Assembly (NCBI RefSeq): GCF_000311725.1
Contig: NZ_HE978515.1
Span: 404,631-468,324 of the forward strand
Direction: 5' to 3'
Length of the DNA: 63,694 nucleotides
DNA from: Robertmurraya massiliosenegalensis JC6
GTDB taxonomy: Bacteria > Bacillota > Bacilli > Bacillales > Cytobacillaceae
A model generated the notes under the pieces. The model was not told where the DNA came from and searched no databases. It saw nothing but the letters and a program-made list of their open reading frames with translations. The translations under genes were made by a program, and so were the position numbers. Each line of letters opens with the position of its first letter. The stretch's first letter is position 1. Shown one piece after another: positions 18,007 through 27,127 of this stretch.

Positions 18007-18035
18007 ATATTACACCGATCATCGAAATTTAGCAA
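18007..18035 (-). promoter_or_regulatory. Sigma-A type promoter for the MFS gene
   Basis: TTGCTA (18035-18030), a 17-base spacer and TATA-type TAATAT (18012-18007) on the minus strand, between the sulfurtransferase stop and the attenuator. Transcription would start near 18000, giving a leader of about 100 bases. Confidence 0.7.
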
Positions 18036-18052
18036 GCCTAAAAAATTTACAT

Positions 18053-18886
18053 TTAGCCTCGTGTGATAATCTTGTTTTCAACATATGAAATCCAATCACT
18101 AAAGCTTCCTGCATAGAGTTTCACATCTGTAAAGCCCGCCTCTTTCAAAGCAATATAATTGGGTGCCGCCGTAATTCCTGAGCCACAATACACAATCACC
18201 GGTTCATCCTTTTTTAGTTCTGCAAACCTTGCTTCTTGTTCCGCTTTATCTTTAAAGTGTCCGTTATTAAAACCTTCTGTCCATACTTTATTAATAGCTG
18301 TTGGAATATGGCCGCCCCTTTTATCGATTGGTTCGACTAATCCTAAATATCGACTTTCATCTCTTGAATCGATTAACGTAACATTGTCAGAAATCGCTTT
18401 TCGAACGGCTTCTACATCTACTACCATTTCATCGTTTATATGGATATCATAATTAGCTGTAGGATATGTATGAATCTCTTCACTTACGGGGTATTCACTG
18501 GCAAGCCACTCTGTGTATCCACCATCTAAAATAAACACATTTTGATGACCAACATATTTTAACAACCACCAAAATCGTGCTGCAAAGGCTCCTTCCCCCC
18601 CATCATAAGCAATAACGATTGTATCATTTGAAATGCCAGCCTCTTGCAACATCCGCTTAAACTCATCAATATGAGGTAATGGATGTCTTCCACCATGTTC
18701 AGTCACGACACCAGATAATTGTTTTTCTACATGTAGATAAATCGCACCTGGAATATGATTTATCACATATTGAGATTGACCCATGTCTGGATTCCCTAAT
18801 TGAAATCGACAATCGACGATACGAACATTACTTTCCCGAAGTTTTTCCAATACGACATTTTTACTAATGAAGGTTTTCACGATCAT
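18053..18886 (-). CDS. sseA: Sulfurtransferase with two rhodanese domains (thiosulfate/3-mercaptopyruvate type)
   Basis: A 277-residue tandem rhodanese. The N-terminal, inactive domain covers about 1-135 (IVDCRFQLGNPDMGQSQY, IPGAIY) and the catalytic domain about 150-275. The active-site loop is CGSGITA with cysteine 234; this loop type is closer to 3-mercaptopyruvate than to classical thiosulfate enzymes. It moves a sulfane sulfur to a thiol or cyanide acceptor. Its start overlaps the preceding cysteine-rich gene by 23 bases. Confidence 0.9.
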   Translation of the reverse strand: MIVKTFISKNVVLEKLRESNVRIVDCRFQLGNPDMGQSQYVINHIPGAIYLHVEKQLSGVVTEHGGRHPLPHIDEFKRMLQEAGISNDTIVIAYDGGEGAFAARFWWLLKYVGHQNVFILDGGYTEWLASEYPVSEEIHTYPTANYDIHINDEMVVDVEAVRKAISDNVTLIDSRDESRYLGLVEPIDKRGGHIPTAINKVWTEGFNNGHFKDKAEQEARFAELKKDEPVIVYCGSGITAAPNYIALKEAGFTDVKLYAGSFSDWISYVENKIITRG

Positions 18887-19061
18887 TTCCCCTCTCTTTC
18901 TCCATTAATTTGCGCACATTTTCTTTCGGTGACCAACAATTGAATTGAAAATTCGGCTTCGTTTCATAGCCTAATCGACTACAATGATACTTCATACCTT
19001 GTTCTGTTCGAGATGCTCGAAAATGAAGACAGCTTGCACAAGCATGGAATCGATTCCCCAT
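18864..19061 (-). CDS. Small cysteine-rich protein, function unknown
   Basis: A 65-residue protein with C-x2-C, then single cysteines after about 16 and 14 residues (CASC, HCSR, NCWS), a pattern that could bind zinc or an iron-sulfur centre. It overlaps the sulfurtransferase start and follows the nucleotidyltransferase gene by seven bases, so it belongs to the same operon. No family name is recognised. The coding nature is supported by the tight spacing and conserved-looking cysteine spacing. Confidence 0.65.
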   Translation of the reverse strand: MGNRFHACASCLHFRASRTEQGMKYHCSRLGYETKPNFQFNCWSPKENVRKLMEKERGNDRENLH

Positions 19062-19068
19062 TTCACAT

Positions 19069-19800
19069 TCACCTACAATCCAAAAGATTCCACAACCACG
19101 TATTCAGTTCTTTTTTAAAGGGCTTTGGTCTAGGAAGATGAAGACATGTTTTCTCGAGTACTACCAACTCTTCTTCTACTCGCTCTATCATTTTTTGGAG
19201 TTTATGAGCAGGTAAGAGCTTCCCCTGTTTCTTTGCCTCGACTAATAAATGATATTCTTCTCCGCCATACTTCTCCACCAAAATGTACGGTCCTTTATCA
19301 ATTCCTACTTCCATCATCGACTTCACCATAGCTTCTGCCCTTAAAACTTGAATGAGCTGTTTTTGCTGTTTTTCTTCTAACTCTTCTTTTCGACTTAGCT
19401 CTCGCAGATTCCTTGTCATTAAGCTTAAATAATGTTTCACCAATGAATAACTTGAGAAATGTTCGGAAATGATCGCTTTCATAGTCCTAGAAAAATCATT
19501 TTTGTCGACATAAATGATTGGAGAATAGGCCCATTCATACATGCTTGGATTTGATTTTGCGGTCAGGTCTAACGCCTTAAAAATATCCCATCCTTGAGAA
19601 TCATATGGTACACCGATAGAGATAACATCTACTGGTTTACTTAACGAAAGATAGGAACGAATTTCCTGATGGCGATATATAAAGCGTACATCCTGATCAG
19701 AGACAGGAGAGTCTATCCTCCATGAACGACTCCCTGCTTCACAGGCAAATAATATTTCGATCTTCCATTCCTTTTCTAGTGACTTAAACCATTCTTCCAT
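19069..19800 (-). CDS. RlaP/YcgL-type predicted nucleotidyltransferase
   Basis: A 243-residue protein with the nucleotidyltransferase pattern GSRSWRIDSPVSDQDVRFIY near residue 23 (GS followed by D-x-D), followed by a helical region. This fits the RlaP/YcgL family, linked by comparative genomics to RNA-related nucleotidyl transfer but biochemically unproven. It sits 27 bases after dynA on the same strand. Confidence 0.75.
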   Translation of the reverse strand: MEEWFKSLEKEWKIEILFACEAGSRSWRIDSPVSDQDVRFIYRHQEIRSYLSLSKPVDVISIGVPYDSQGWDIFKALDLTAKSNPSMYEWAYSPIIYVDKNDFSRTMKAIISEHFSSYSLVKHYLSLMTRNLRELSRKEELEEKQQKQLIQVLRAEAMVKSMMEVGIDKGPYILVEKYGGEEYHLLVEAKKQGKLLPAHKLQKMIERVEEELVVLEKTCLHLPRPKPFKKELNTWLWNLLDCR

Positions 19801-19827
19801 TGTCTAGGCCCTCTTTTAAAGTTTTTC

Positions 19828-22800
19828 TTATTCAAAATGGGTAATCTCTTCCTCAAGCTTTATTAATGTATCTATCGGGAGATGATTGCTCAAAGTAGCC
19901 AGCATCCCTTGGTAATATTCCTTTGTATCTTCATGGATCAACTGGAGGAGAAGCGAAAATTCATGAATTAAAGCATTTTCATAATGAGACATGAGTCGAT
20001 TTTTCTCATTCTCTAAGTAAGTATCTACTGGTGCTTGTAGGATTTCTTGAAGTGACTCCTCCATAAATCGCTTTTCATTTTTTTCAAAAAATGACTTTGG
20101 ATGTTTAAAATATGCTAACGCTTTTTTAAACATCCCTCTATCCAACGCAACGAGAGTGTTTTGGAAATCCAAACTTTCTACCTGTCCGAGCTGATACTGA
20201 CTAAAAGATAAATCATCATTCAGTAATAGTAATTCCTTTGTCACTGTCTGATAGGATTCTCCCAACAACTTCCCCATGTATGTCTCAATCCTTAACGTTG
20301 TCGCTCTTAATTCTTGCGAAAAGTCGAAACCTATACTTGTGAGAAAATCCTCCAACGCACGTTCCAACGTCTTCTTCAAGTTACGTCCATCATCTCGCAA
20401 AAGGGAAGGATTGAATGACTCTATGAAAAAATCATGAAAGCGCAAGAACACTCTTTGCTTCAAATAATAAATTAATTCTTCTATTTCCTGAGTAATTCTT
20501 GGCCGTATTCGTTCTACCGTTTGATTGGAAATACTTCTTTTTGCTTCAGCCATCTCAGCATTCAGTGAAGCGATCCTTGCCTGCTTTAAATGTTTATCTT
20601 CTTTTGCTGAATGAATATAGCTTCGTAATTGCTCCAACGCTCTTTCCCACTCAGCAGTAGCTGCGTCAATGGCAATCTGGGTCAAATCATTCGAAATAAA
20701 GGCATAAAATTGTTCCTCAAACAGGTGAATCCCCGACTGTGATGAAGGCAATTGTCCGAGTTTTTCCTGGATCGCTAGTAAGCTAGATACGGGATAAAGG
20801 CTCGGATTTCGAATACCGAAGCGAACAAGCTCTTCTTTAACATAGCTTAATACCTCTTCTTTCTCTGCTCCATCGTTTGCTAAATCAACAGCATTTACAA
20901 CAAAAAACATTTTATCCATTTCAAAGGCGTCTTTCACACGGCCCAATTGAATAAGAAATTCACGATCTGCTTTTGAAAATGCATGATTATAATAAGTTAC
21001 AAACAGAATCGCATCTGAATTTTTAATGTAATCAAAGGCTACACCGGTATGGCGAGCATTGATGGAATCTGCTCCAGGTGTATCAACTAAAGTAATTCCT
21101 TTACGGGTAATCTCACAGTCATAATGCACGTCTATTCGTTCCACAAGACATGATTTTTCTTCGTTTGCCACAAAATCTTGAAAGCTCTTTAAGTCCGTTT
21201 CTAACACTTTACCTAACTGATGGCGATATGCATCAAACCCATGAAAGAATGCACGTAAGAAAGAATAATGGGTTTTCTCGTAGACATCCAATTCGATTTT
21301 ATGTTCAAGAATCTCTTTAATTTGGGTTAACGCCTCATCAAAACTATGTGCTTGTACTTCAAATACTCCTAAAGAACGGTTAATATCTTCATATAAAACC
21401 TGTGCTTGTTTAAATTGGACCTTCACCATTCCATGAGGATGATTCTCATCAATTGGCATAATTTTATTAATGGCAGCTGTCGTTGGATTCGGAGAAACTG
21501 GTAATAACTTCTCTCCGATTAAGCTGTTGGCAAAAGAGGATTTCCCAGCACTAAATGCACCAAATAATGCGACTGTAAACCCTTTTTCCTCTAATCTCTT
21601 TGCTTTATCCTTTAAGTGCGACGAGATTTTCTTAAAACCTGGTACATCCTCAAGCTTTTGCGATGTAAAACGCAATTTCCTAACTACCGCTTCCATTCGC
21701 TCCGTATTATTAGCTAGAAATGGCTTATTTTGCTCTTTTACAGCTTCGTCTTGCTTCACTGCTTTCTTTTCCACTGTCTCCTCTTCAAAGGTCGCCTCGG
21801 TAATAACCTCTGTTTCCATTTCTTCGGACAATATTGTTAATAGATCTTCTTTTTTGTATGGTTGCTTTTCACCAGTTAATATTTGCTCCATCGTGATAAA
21901 ATGGGTGGTTTGAGTACTGACAATCTCTTCTTGCTTTTTCCATGCATGAAGTATGTGGCTCCATTTATCAAACTCTTGTTGTAGACTCCGTTCTTGCTGA
22001 TGGAGTTTGCTCTTTACAATTTCTAAATAGTTCTCTTTCAATTCTCTAACGGCTTGCCTTGCAGACTTTTTTGCCAACTCAGCAACATCCGCTGTGTAAT
22101 TGAGAACATATTGGCCAGATACACGTGCACCCTTTTTCACAGCATTCGCAAGCATTTCTTTTGGGAATTTCACTGAAAGCTCTTGAACCTTAGTTAGCAC
22201 TTCCATGTCGTCAATCTCTTCTTGCTTAAACCTCTTCGAAAGAAATTCCTTTAGATGCCATGTAATTTGAGTATTGATTTTCTCTTGGAAATCAAGGGAA
22301 AATCGTTCAAGCCGTTCCGCTCTCTCTTGCTCTGTTTTTTGCTTTGAGAAGAATAACCCTACTTTAAAATCCGGATCCGTTGCTTCTAGATAGCTTTCTG
22401 CGAATGATCTTGTTTCAAATGGCATTAAGTAAGCACTTTTCAAAATCGAATCAAGTCCATCTTCAAACTCTTTTTCCTTTTCTCTCAATAAAGAAGAAAT
22501 TTGTTGTAAGGATTGACGGGCCTTCTCTACTTGCTCTGGTAGCTGCTCTTGAATTTCTATTGGAATCCCGTCTAGCTGTTCTTCGTATTTATCCAAAGCT
22601 GCTTGGTCCTTATCTTTTAGAAACTGTTGATGATGATTGACAAGATTGGTCAATGATCGATAGATAGAAGGAGCTAAAAGATTCTCTTTGTCCTCGAATT
22701 TTGAACGAATGAATTGCTTCAAACGATTGAAATCATTATAAGGATGTTTTTCCTCCCGTAAAGAGGTATAGAAAATCCGTTCAGGTTCCACACCCCAATC

Positions 22801-23481
22801 AGAAAAGGAATGTTTCACACTTTCTTTAAAGTCTTCAAAACTTAGCTCTTCACTGCGATGTTTGTCAATCTGATTAATGACTAAATAAAGTTCTTTGCCT
22901 GCATCTGTTAACTCTTTTGTAAAAAGAAAATTCAATTCTGATTGGACATGGTTATAATCCATTACATAAAAGACAAGATCAGCTAAATGTAAAGCAGATT
23001 CGGTTGCAATTCGATGTGCATCATCAGTAGAATCAATACCTGGAGTATCGATAATACATACGTCTGTTGGAAGAACATTCGTATGATGGCTAATTTCAAT
23101 CGATTGAATGGCATCGCCATCCTTACAATAGGACTTTACTTTTTCATAGTCATATGGCGCTGGGTATAAACGGGGATTGCCCTCTTTAAAATACACTTTC
23201 GCATATTCTTCCCCAGTTTTAACTTTGACTAAATTCGCACTCGTAGGAATCGGGCTTGAAGGGAGTAGATTTTCACCAATCAACTGATTAATCATACTCG
23301 ACTTCCCTGCTGAAAAATGCCCACAGAACGCAAGCGCATACTCTTGATGATGAAGCTTCATTAGCAACTGTTTTGTTTTCTCGGCTTGCTCAGTATCATC
23401 ATTATGCAAAAAAAAGTGGTGAAACATTGCTAATTTACCTGTAAGTTCTTTTAAATCTTGCTGTGAAGCCGTCTCCATCAT
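19828..23481 (-). CDS. dynA: Bacterial dynamin-like membrane-remodelling GTPase DynA, tandem fused
   Basis: A 1217-residue protein made of two dynamin units in one chain, as in Bacillus subtilis DynA (YpbR). The first G1 loop is GHFSAGKSS at residues 54-62 with DTPGIDST near 147; the second is GAFSAGKSS near 642 with DTPGADS near 805. Long coiled-coil helices follow each GTPase, and hydrophobic paddle-like regions lie near 455-475 and 1130. DynA tethers and fuses membranes and helps cells survive phage and antibiotic damage. The start has AAGGGG eight bases upstream. Length is normal. Confidence 0.95.
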   Translation of the reverse strand: MMETASQQDLKELTGKLAMFHHFFLHNDDTEQAEKTKQLLMKLHHQEYALAFCGHFSAGKSSMINQLIGENLLPSSPIPTSANLVKVKTGEEYAKVYFKEGNPRLYPAPYDYEKVKSYCKDGDAIQSIEISHHTNVLPTDVCIIDTPGIDSTDDAHRIATESALHLADLVFYVMDYNHVQSELNFLFTKELTDAGKELYLVINQIDKHRSEELSFEDFKESVKHSFSDWGVEPERIFYTSLREEKHPYNDFNRLKQFIRSKFEDKENLLAPSIYRSLTNLVNHHQQFLKDKDQAALDKYEEQLDGIPIEIQEQLPEQVEKARQSLQQISSLLREKEKEFEDGLDSILKSAYLMPFETRSFAESYLEATDPDFKVGLFFSKQKTEQERAERLERFSLDFQEKINTQITWHLKEFLSKRFKQEEIDDMEVLTKVQELSVKFPKEMLANAVKKGARVSGQYVLNYTADVAELAKKSARQAVRELKENYLEIVKSKLHQQERSLQQEFDKWSHILHAWKKQEEIVSTQTTHFITMEQILTGEKQPYKKEDLLTILSEEMETEVITEATFEEETVEKKAVKQDEAVKEQNKPFLANNTERMEAVVRKLRFTSQKLEDVPGFKKISSHLKDKAKRLEEKGFTVALFGAFSAGKSSFANSLIGEKLLPVSPNPTTAAINKIMPIDENHPHGMVKVQFKQAQVLYEDINRSLGVFEVQAHSFDEALTQIKEILEHKIELDVYEKTHYSFLRAFFHGFDAYRHQLGKVLETDLKSFQDFVANEEKSCLVERIDVHYDCEITRKGITLVDTPGADSINARHTGVAFDYIKNSDAILFVTYYNHAFSKADREFLIQLGRVKDAFEMDKMFFVVNAVDLANDGAEKEEVLSYVKEELVRFGIRNPSLYPVSSLLAIQEKLGQLPSSQSGIHLFEEQFYAFISNDLTQIAIDAATAEWERALEQLRSYIHSAKEDKHLKQARIASLNAEMAEAKRSISNQTVERIRPRITQEIEELIYYLKQRVFLRFHDFFIESFNPSLLRDDGRNLKKTLERALEDFLTSIGFDFSQELRATTLRIETYMGKLLGESYQTVTKELLLLNDDLSFSQYQLGQVESLDFQNTLVALDRGMFKKALAYFKHPKSFFEKNEKRFMEESLQEILQAPVDTYLENEKNRLMSHYENALIHEFSLLLQLIHEDTKEYYQGMLATLSNHLPIDTLIKLEEEITHFE

Positions 23482-23557
23482 TTTAATAACCCCTTGTATG
23501 TTCGTTTACTCATCCATTTTAACTGATTTTTCAAGATATTTAAATCAGATAGACAAA

Positions 23558-23585
23558 GAAAAAACCAGATCCCTTTTGGACCTGG
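23558..23585 (-). terminator. Rho-independent terminator after the 31-residue gene
   Basis: CCAGGTCC, short loop, GGATCTGG with one mismatch, followed by TTTTTTCTTT on the minus strand. Confidence 0.75.
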
Positions 23586-23595
23586 CGAACATACA

Positions 23596-23691
23596 TTATT
23601 TAGTTTCTACTTGCTTACATACATGATCTAACACATATTTCATCACAAAGGAATAGACAGCAATGGTCGAAATAATAAAAATCGAAACCAT
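23596..23691 (-). CDS. Small single-pass membrane protein (31 residues)
   Basis: An open frame starting MVSIFIISTIAVYSFVMKYV and ending DHVCKQVETK: one hydrophobic helix (residues 2-21) and a short polar tail with one cysteine. AAAAGGA lies about 12 bases before the ATG and a terminator follows the stop by ten bases, which together argue for a real gene. It lies between dynA and the bpsAB pair. Function unknown. Confidence 0.5.
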   Translation of the reverse strand: MVSIFIISTIAVYSFVMKYVLDHVCKQVETK

Positions 23692-23777
23692 ATGTAACAC
23701 GTCCTTTTAATTGAGAATAATTTTCATACTCAATGTATCATGATTCATGACGACTTTCAATAGTCCCTTCAAAATGT

Positions 23778-24347
23778 TCAAACTTTTTTCAAAAATGAAG
23801 GTAGAAAGCGATTCTGTCCCATAAATACTTTTTCATATTCCGTTAACGAATGGAGTGCTTTTTCTTCTGCTGGAATGCGGATCGATAATATCCAGATGTT
23901 TAATATTGTAAATATCAGCCCGGTTATATATGCTTCGTATAATAAGGGAATGATCATCAATTCAAGCGTCACAATTACGTAATTTGGATGCTTTAAAAAA
24001 CGGTACGGTCCCTTTCTCACGACTTGTACTTCAGGAATAACAATGATCTTCGTATTCCAATGACGTCCTAATGAATAGATTACCCATACCCTGCCAAGTT
24101 GTGTGAGAAGAAATAAAACCAATATCAACGGCCAAATTGGATGGATACTACTATTCGCTCGTACGATTTCAGTTACCAAACTGACGAAAAATAACACATG
24201 GATGATAATCATATAACGATAATGGGCCTGACCAATCTCTATTCCCCCTTGGTTCTTTAACCATTTCTCATTCCTTCTCGCAATGAACATCTCTACTACT
24301 CGTTGAAGAATGATAAATACAATCAGTAGTTTCATCATTTTACCCAC
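23778..24347 (-). CDS. bpsB: Isoprenylcysteine carboxyl methyltransferase family protein (BpsB/YpbQ)
   Basis: A 189-residue integral membrane methyltransferase of the ICMT family with about five helices. The family signature GPYRFLKHPNYVIVTLE is near residues 112-128, and a conserved EE (PAEEKAL) is near 164. In Bacillus subtilis BpsB methylates the alkylpyrones made by BpsA. Its start overlaps the end of bpsA by 13 bases, which supports coupled expression. Confidence 0.9.
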   Translation of the reverse strand: MGKMMKLLIVFIILQRVVEMFIARRNEKWLKNQGGIEIGQAHYRYMIIIHVLFFVSLVTEIVRANSSIHPIWPLILVLFLLTQLGRVWVIYSLGRHWNTKIIVIPEVQVVRKGPYRFLKHPNYVIVTLELMIIPLLYEAYITGLIFTILNIWILSIRIPAEEKALHSLTEYEKVFMGQNRFLPSFLKKV

Positions 24348-25423
24348 CTCAGTAAAAGCATTTCAGAACTAAAACCTGGTCCTAATGCTGTCGCCAAGCC
24401 CACTTCATCTTCTTTTCCGATTTCCATAAATCTTTTTAAAACATATAAGATGGTAACAGATGACATATTTCCATATTCTTTCAACACATTCGCAGAAATT
24501 TCAGTTTGAACAGGAGAGAGTGATAAGGACTGTTCATATGCTTCTAATACCTTTCTTCCTCCTGGATGAGCGATAAAATGCTGCATTTCACTCATATGAT
24601 AGCCCGATAATTTTAGAAAATGATATACGGCAGGCTTTAGTTCTCTTTCAATAATGGTCGGTATATCCTTTGAGAATACAACAAAAAAACCTTCATTCTT
24701 CACCTGCCACCCCATCACATCGAGGGAATTTTTTAAAGTTGTCGATTGCGTTGAAAGTACGGAGGGAACGCATGACTTTTTTTGAAACGCTTGTCTATCG
24801 ACTCCATCTCCTACCATTAATGCACATGCGACTCCATCAGCAAATAAGGAAGTTCCTATAAGATTGCTTTTTGAACGATCATTCTTTTGGAAGGTGAGGC
24901 TACAAAATTCGATCGCCAATATCAGCACCTTTGCATTTGGAAAAGCGAGGCAATATTCATACGCTCTTGATAAGCCTGATGCTCCTCCCCCACACCCTAG
25001 ACCCCAAATCGGAATCCTTTTTGTGAAAGGTGTAAATGGGAGTCTATTCATGATCCTTGCTTCAATACTAGGTGTTGCAACTCCAGTACTTGTAATCGTA
25101 ATGATTGCGTCTATTTCATCATAAGCAAGTTGTTTCTTTAAAAAGGTTTCACTTTGTAAGCACTTCTTTATCGCTTTGGCTCCGAATTCAACTGCATGCT
25201 CGATGAAAGTATCATTTTTTTCCGCAAATGAGTGCTCTTTCTCAAACCACTCTAACCCTTTAACGAAGTGGCGTTTTTCAATTTGTCCACTTTGAAAGAC
25301 CTTTAGTAACCTTTCGATATCTTTAAAGGAGTTGTTAAATAGATTACGAGCAAAGTTCATGATTTCTTGTTGCTTGATCACATATGGTGGGTGCACTTCA
25401 GCAACAGAGACGATTTGAGGCAT
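24335..25423 (-). CDS. bpsA: Type III polyketide synthase (alkylpyrone synthase)
   Basis: A 362-residue chalcone/stilbene-synthase-like enzyme. The Cys-His-Asn triad is readable: C144 in GLGCGGGASG, H286 in HFIAHPGGR and N319 in YGNMSS. The Bacillus subtilis orthologue BpsA (BcsA) extends fatty acyl-CoA with malonyl-CoA to long-chain alkylpyrones. Start ATG at 25423 has AGAGGAGTG upstream. It is paired with bpsB as in other Bacillus. Confidence 0.95.
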   Translation of the reverse strand: MPQIVSVAEVHPPYVIKQQEIMNFARNLFNNSFKDIERLLKVFQSGQIEKRHFVKGLEWFEKEHSFAEKNDTFIEHAVEFGAKAIKKCLQSETFLKKQLAYDEIDAIITITSTGVATPSIEARIMNRLPFTPFTKRIPIWGLGCGGGASGLSRAYEYCLAFPNAKVLILAIEFCSLTFQKNDRSKSNLIGTSLFADGVACALMVGDGVDRQAFQKKSCVPSVLSTQSTTLKNSLDVMGWQVKNEGFFVVFSKDIPTIIERELKPAVYHFLKLSGYHMSEMQHFIAHPGGRKVLEAYEQSLSLSPVQTEISANVLKEYGNMSSVTILYVLKRFMEIGKEDEVGLATALGPGFSSEMLLLRWVK

Positions 25424-25644
25424 GACAATACCACTCCTCTAGTTAAGTAAGGGTATTTTTCCCATTTTTGATAAAAACTATGTATATTTACTTCCCCATG
25501 TTTAAAGGCATAAAAAAACTTCCTCCAATTTTGAGATTGAAGGAAGTGCATGGTTTTGAAGGATTGTTGTGCTCTTTTATTATAAAGGGAATGTGTTCGA
25601 ACTTCATCACACAAACTTTTCCAATTACTATCATTGTCCATCAT
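25378..25644 (-). CDS. Possible small protein upstream of bpsA
   Basis: An 88-residue frame whose first two thirds look protein-like (charged and aromatic, e.g. NWRKFFYAFKHGEVNIHSFY), while the last part overlaps the start of bpsA by 46 bases in another frame. No clear ribosome binding site precedes it. It may be a real small gene or chance. No family recognised. Confidence 0.35.
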   Translation of the reverse strand: MMDNDSNWKSLCDEVRTHSLYNKRAQQSFKTMHFLQSQNWRKFFYAFKHGEVNIHSFYQKWEKYPYLTRGVVLSCLKSSLLLKCTHHM

Positions 25645-25709
25645 TAGGTCATTAGACCTAAATTTTCGTGTGAATTTAGTCTTTCCGTAAGTTGAAATTA
25701 TGGTAATAT
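25645..25709 (+). promoter_or_regulatory. Palindrome and extended -10 promoter before the CheX gene
   Basis: TAGGTCATTAGACCTA (25645-25660) is a perfect 6-4-6 palindrome. Downstream, TGGTAATAT (25701-25709) is an extended -10. The palindrome lies about 45 bases before the -10, a position suited to an activator or to control of the divergent frame. Confidence 0.45.
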
Positions 25710-25740
25710 TAAAAGTAATTATTTAGTGGGGGAATGATTA

Positions 25741-26199
25741 GTGACTTTAACTAAAAGTGTAACAGACATCTTAAATGGGACGATCGAATCAGTTAAAGCG
25801 GTCCTACCGTTTGAAGTAACAGTAGAAAAGCCATCATTGTTTACACAATCTTTTACCCAGCATTCAATCGGTGTTTTAATCGGAATGACTGGAGATGTTC
25901 GAGGTCGCGTTATAATTGAGGGTGAAGAGAAGACATTCGGAAAAATTGGCGAAGGCATGTTTGGAATGTTTCTCGAAGGAGAAATGCTGGAATCATTTGC
26001 AGGTGAATTAGGTAATATGCTTGCTGGTAATCTCTCCACTTCAATTTCCCAAAAAGGCTTCGAAATGGATATTACTCCCCCAACTGTTTTGATTGGTCAA
26101 ACAAAGATTTATGGTTTTGATCGAGCCCTCCTTCTTCCTATTAATATGGTAAATGTAGGCTCATTGGGGATTATACTAGCAGTTGAACTTGATTCTTAA
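25741..26199 (+). CDS. CheX-family chemotaxis phosphatase-like protein
   Basis: A 152-residue CheX/CheC-type domain. The helix EGEMLESFAGELGNMLAGNLST (residues 80-101) carries the E-x2-N catalytic pair of this family (E89 and N92), which in CheX proteins dephosphorylates CheY-P. It starts with GTG after GGGGGA. It is a lone gene, so it may act outside the main chemotaxis cluster. Confidence 0.85.
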   Translation: MTLTKSVTDILNGTIESVKAVLPFEVTVEKPSLFTQSFTQHSIGVLIGMTGDVRGRVIIEGEEKTFGKIGEGMFGMFLEGEMLESFAGELGNMLAGNLSTSISQKGFEMDITPPTVLIGQTKIYGFDRALLLPINMVNVGSLGIILAVELDS

Positions 26200-26222
26200 A
26201 AGTTTTTTAAAAAAAATATAGC

Positions 26223-26247
26223 AATAGACAAGCAACGCTTGTCTATT
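26223..26247. terminator. Bidirectional terminator between cheX-like and SDR genes
   Basis: AATAGACAAGC, loop AAC, GCTTGTCTATT: an 11-bp perfect stem between two converging genes. On the minus strand it is followed by GCTATATTTTTTTT. Confidence 0.85.
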
Positions 26248-26259
26248 TGCCATTTATCA

Positions 26260-27033
26260 TTAAAACCCTTTAATGGTCATGCCGCCATCAACAAATAACG
26301 TCTGCCCTGTAACATAATTTCCTGCCTCTGAGGCTAAAAACACAGCTGGGCCTACAAGCTCCTTAAGTTCACCAACACGATTAAGCGGGGTTACCGATAA
26401 GATCTCTTGCAAATATTCTGGATCTGATAGTAATTTTTCGGTTAATGGTGTTCTAAAGTACCAAGGACCAATCGAATTTACGCGAATATTGTATGGACCC
26501 CATTCCATTGCCAATACTTTCGTCATTTGAATCATCGCTGCTTTTGTAGCTGCATAAACTACTCCAGTCCTTAAAGCTACAGTACCAGCTACAGAAGAGA
26601 TCGAAATAATTCTTCCTTCTGTATTTGTTTCTTTCATCACTTTTCCAACTTCTTGAGACATGATAAATGCGGATTTAAGATTCGTATCCATAATTTTTTG
26701 CCACTCTTCATCTGTTACTTCTAAAGCCTTTGAGCGGATGTTTATACCGGCGTTGTTAATAAGCACATCAATTCGATCCCATTTTTCAAGTATGTGCTCT
26801 AGACTTTTATGAATTTCATCCCGGTGCGTCACATCTGTCGGAATCACTAGAGCCTCTCTTCCTATTTCTCTTATGTACCTAGCCGTTTCCTCTAAATCCT
26901 CTTTTGTTCTAGATAACAGGGCAAGATCTGCCCCAGCCTCAGCCAATCCAATGGCAAGAGCCCTACCAATTCCTCTTCCAGCTCCCGTAACTAGCACCTT
27001 TTGCCCATCCAATCGAAATGAAGGCAAATACAT
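26260..27033 (-). CDS. SDR family oxidoreductase
   Basis: A 257-residue classical short-chain dehydrogenase. TGAGRGIG is near residue 17, NNAGINIRS near 89, the catalytic serine in ISSVAG near 145 and Y-x3-K in VYAATKAA near 158. The C-terminus GQTLFVDGGMT is typical. It probably reduces or oxidises a sugar acid, polyol or keto acid with NAD(P). Start: ATG 27033, nine bases after GGAGAAGG; a GTG at 27042 is too close to that site. Confidence 0.88.
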   Translation of the reverse strand: MYLPSFRLDGQKVLVTGAGRGIGRALAIGLAEAGADLALLSRTKEDLEETARYIREIGREALVIPTDVTHRDEIHKSLEHILEKWDRIDVLINNAGINIRSKALEVTDEEWQKIMDTNLKSAFIMSQEVGKVMKETNTEGRIISISSVAGTVALRTGVVYAATKAAMIQMTKVLAMEWGPYNIRVNSIGPWYFRTPLTEKLLSDPEYLQEILSVTPLNRVGELKELVGPAVFLASEAGNYVTGQTLFVDGGMTIKGF

Positions 27034-27102
27034 TATGATCACCCTTCTCCAAATATTTCTACCCCTTTCAACATATCAAAATGAAGGCAAATAAGAAAGA
27101 AA

Positions 27103-27127
27103 ATAGCACCAGTTAATCCGGCGCTAT
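27103..27127 (-). terminator. Terminator overlapping the zinc-ribbon gene stop
   Basis: ATAGCGCCGG, loop ATTAA, CTGGTGCTAT form a 10-bp stem with two G-T pairs, followed by TTTTCTTTC. The stop codon lies in the loop. Confidence 0.8.

Noticed and set aside
17898-18035. N-terminal extension of the MFS transporter
   Set aside because: It reads through the promoter -35 and the attenuator; ATG 17897 has a good ribosome binding site and gives the usual N-terminus.
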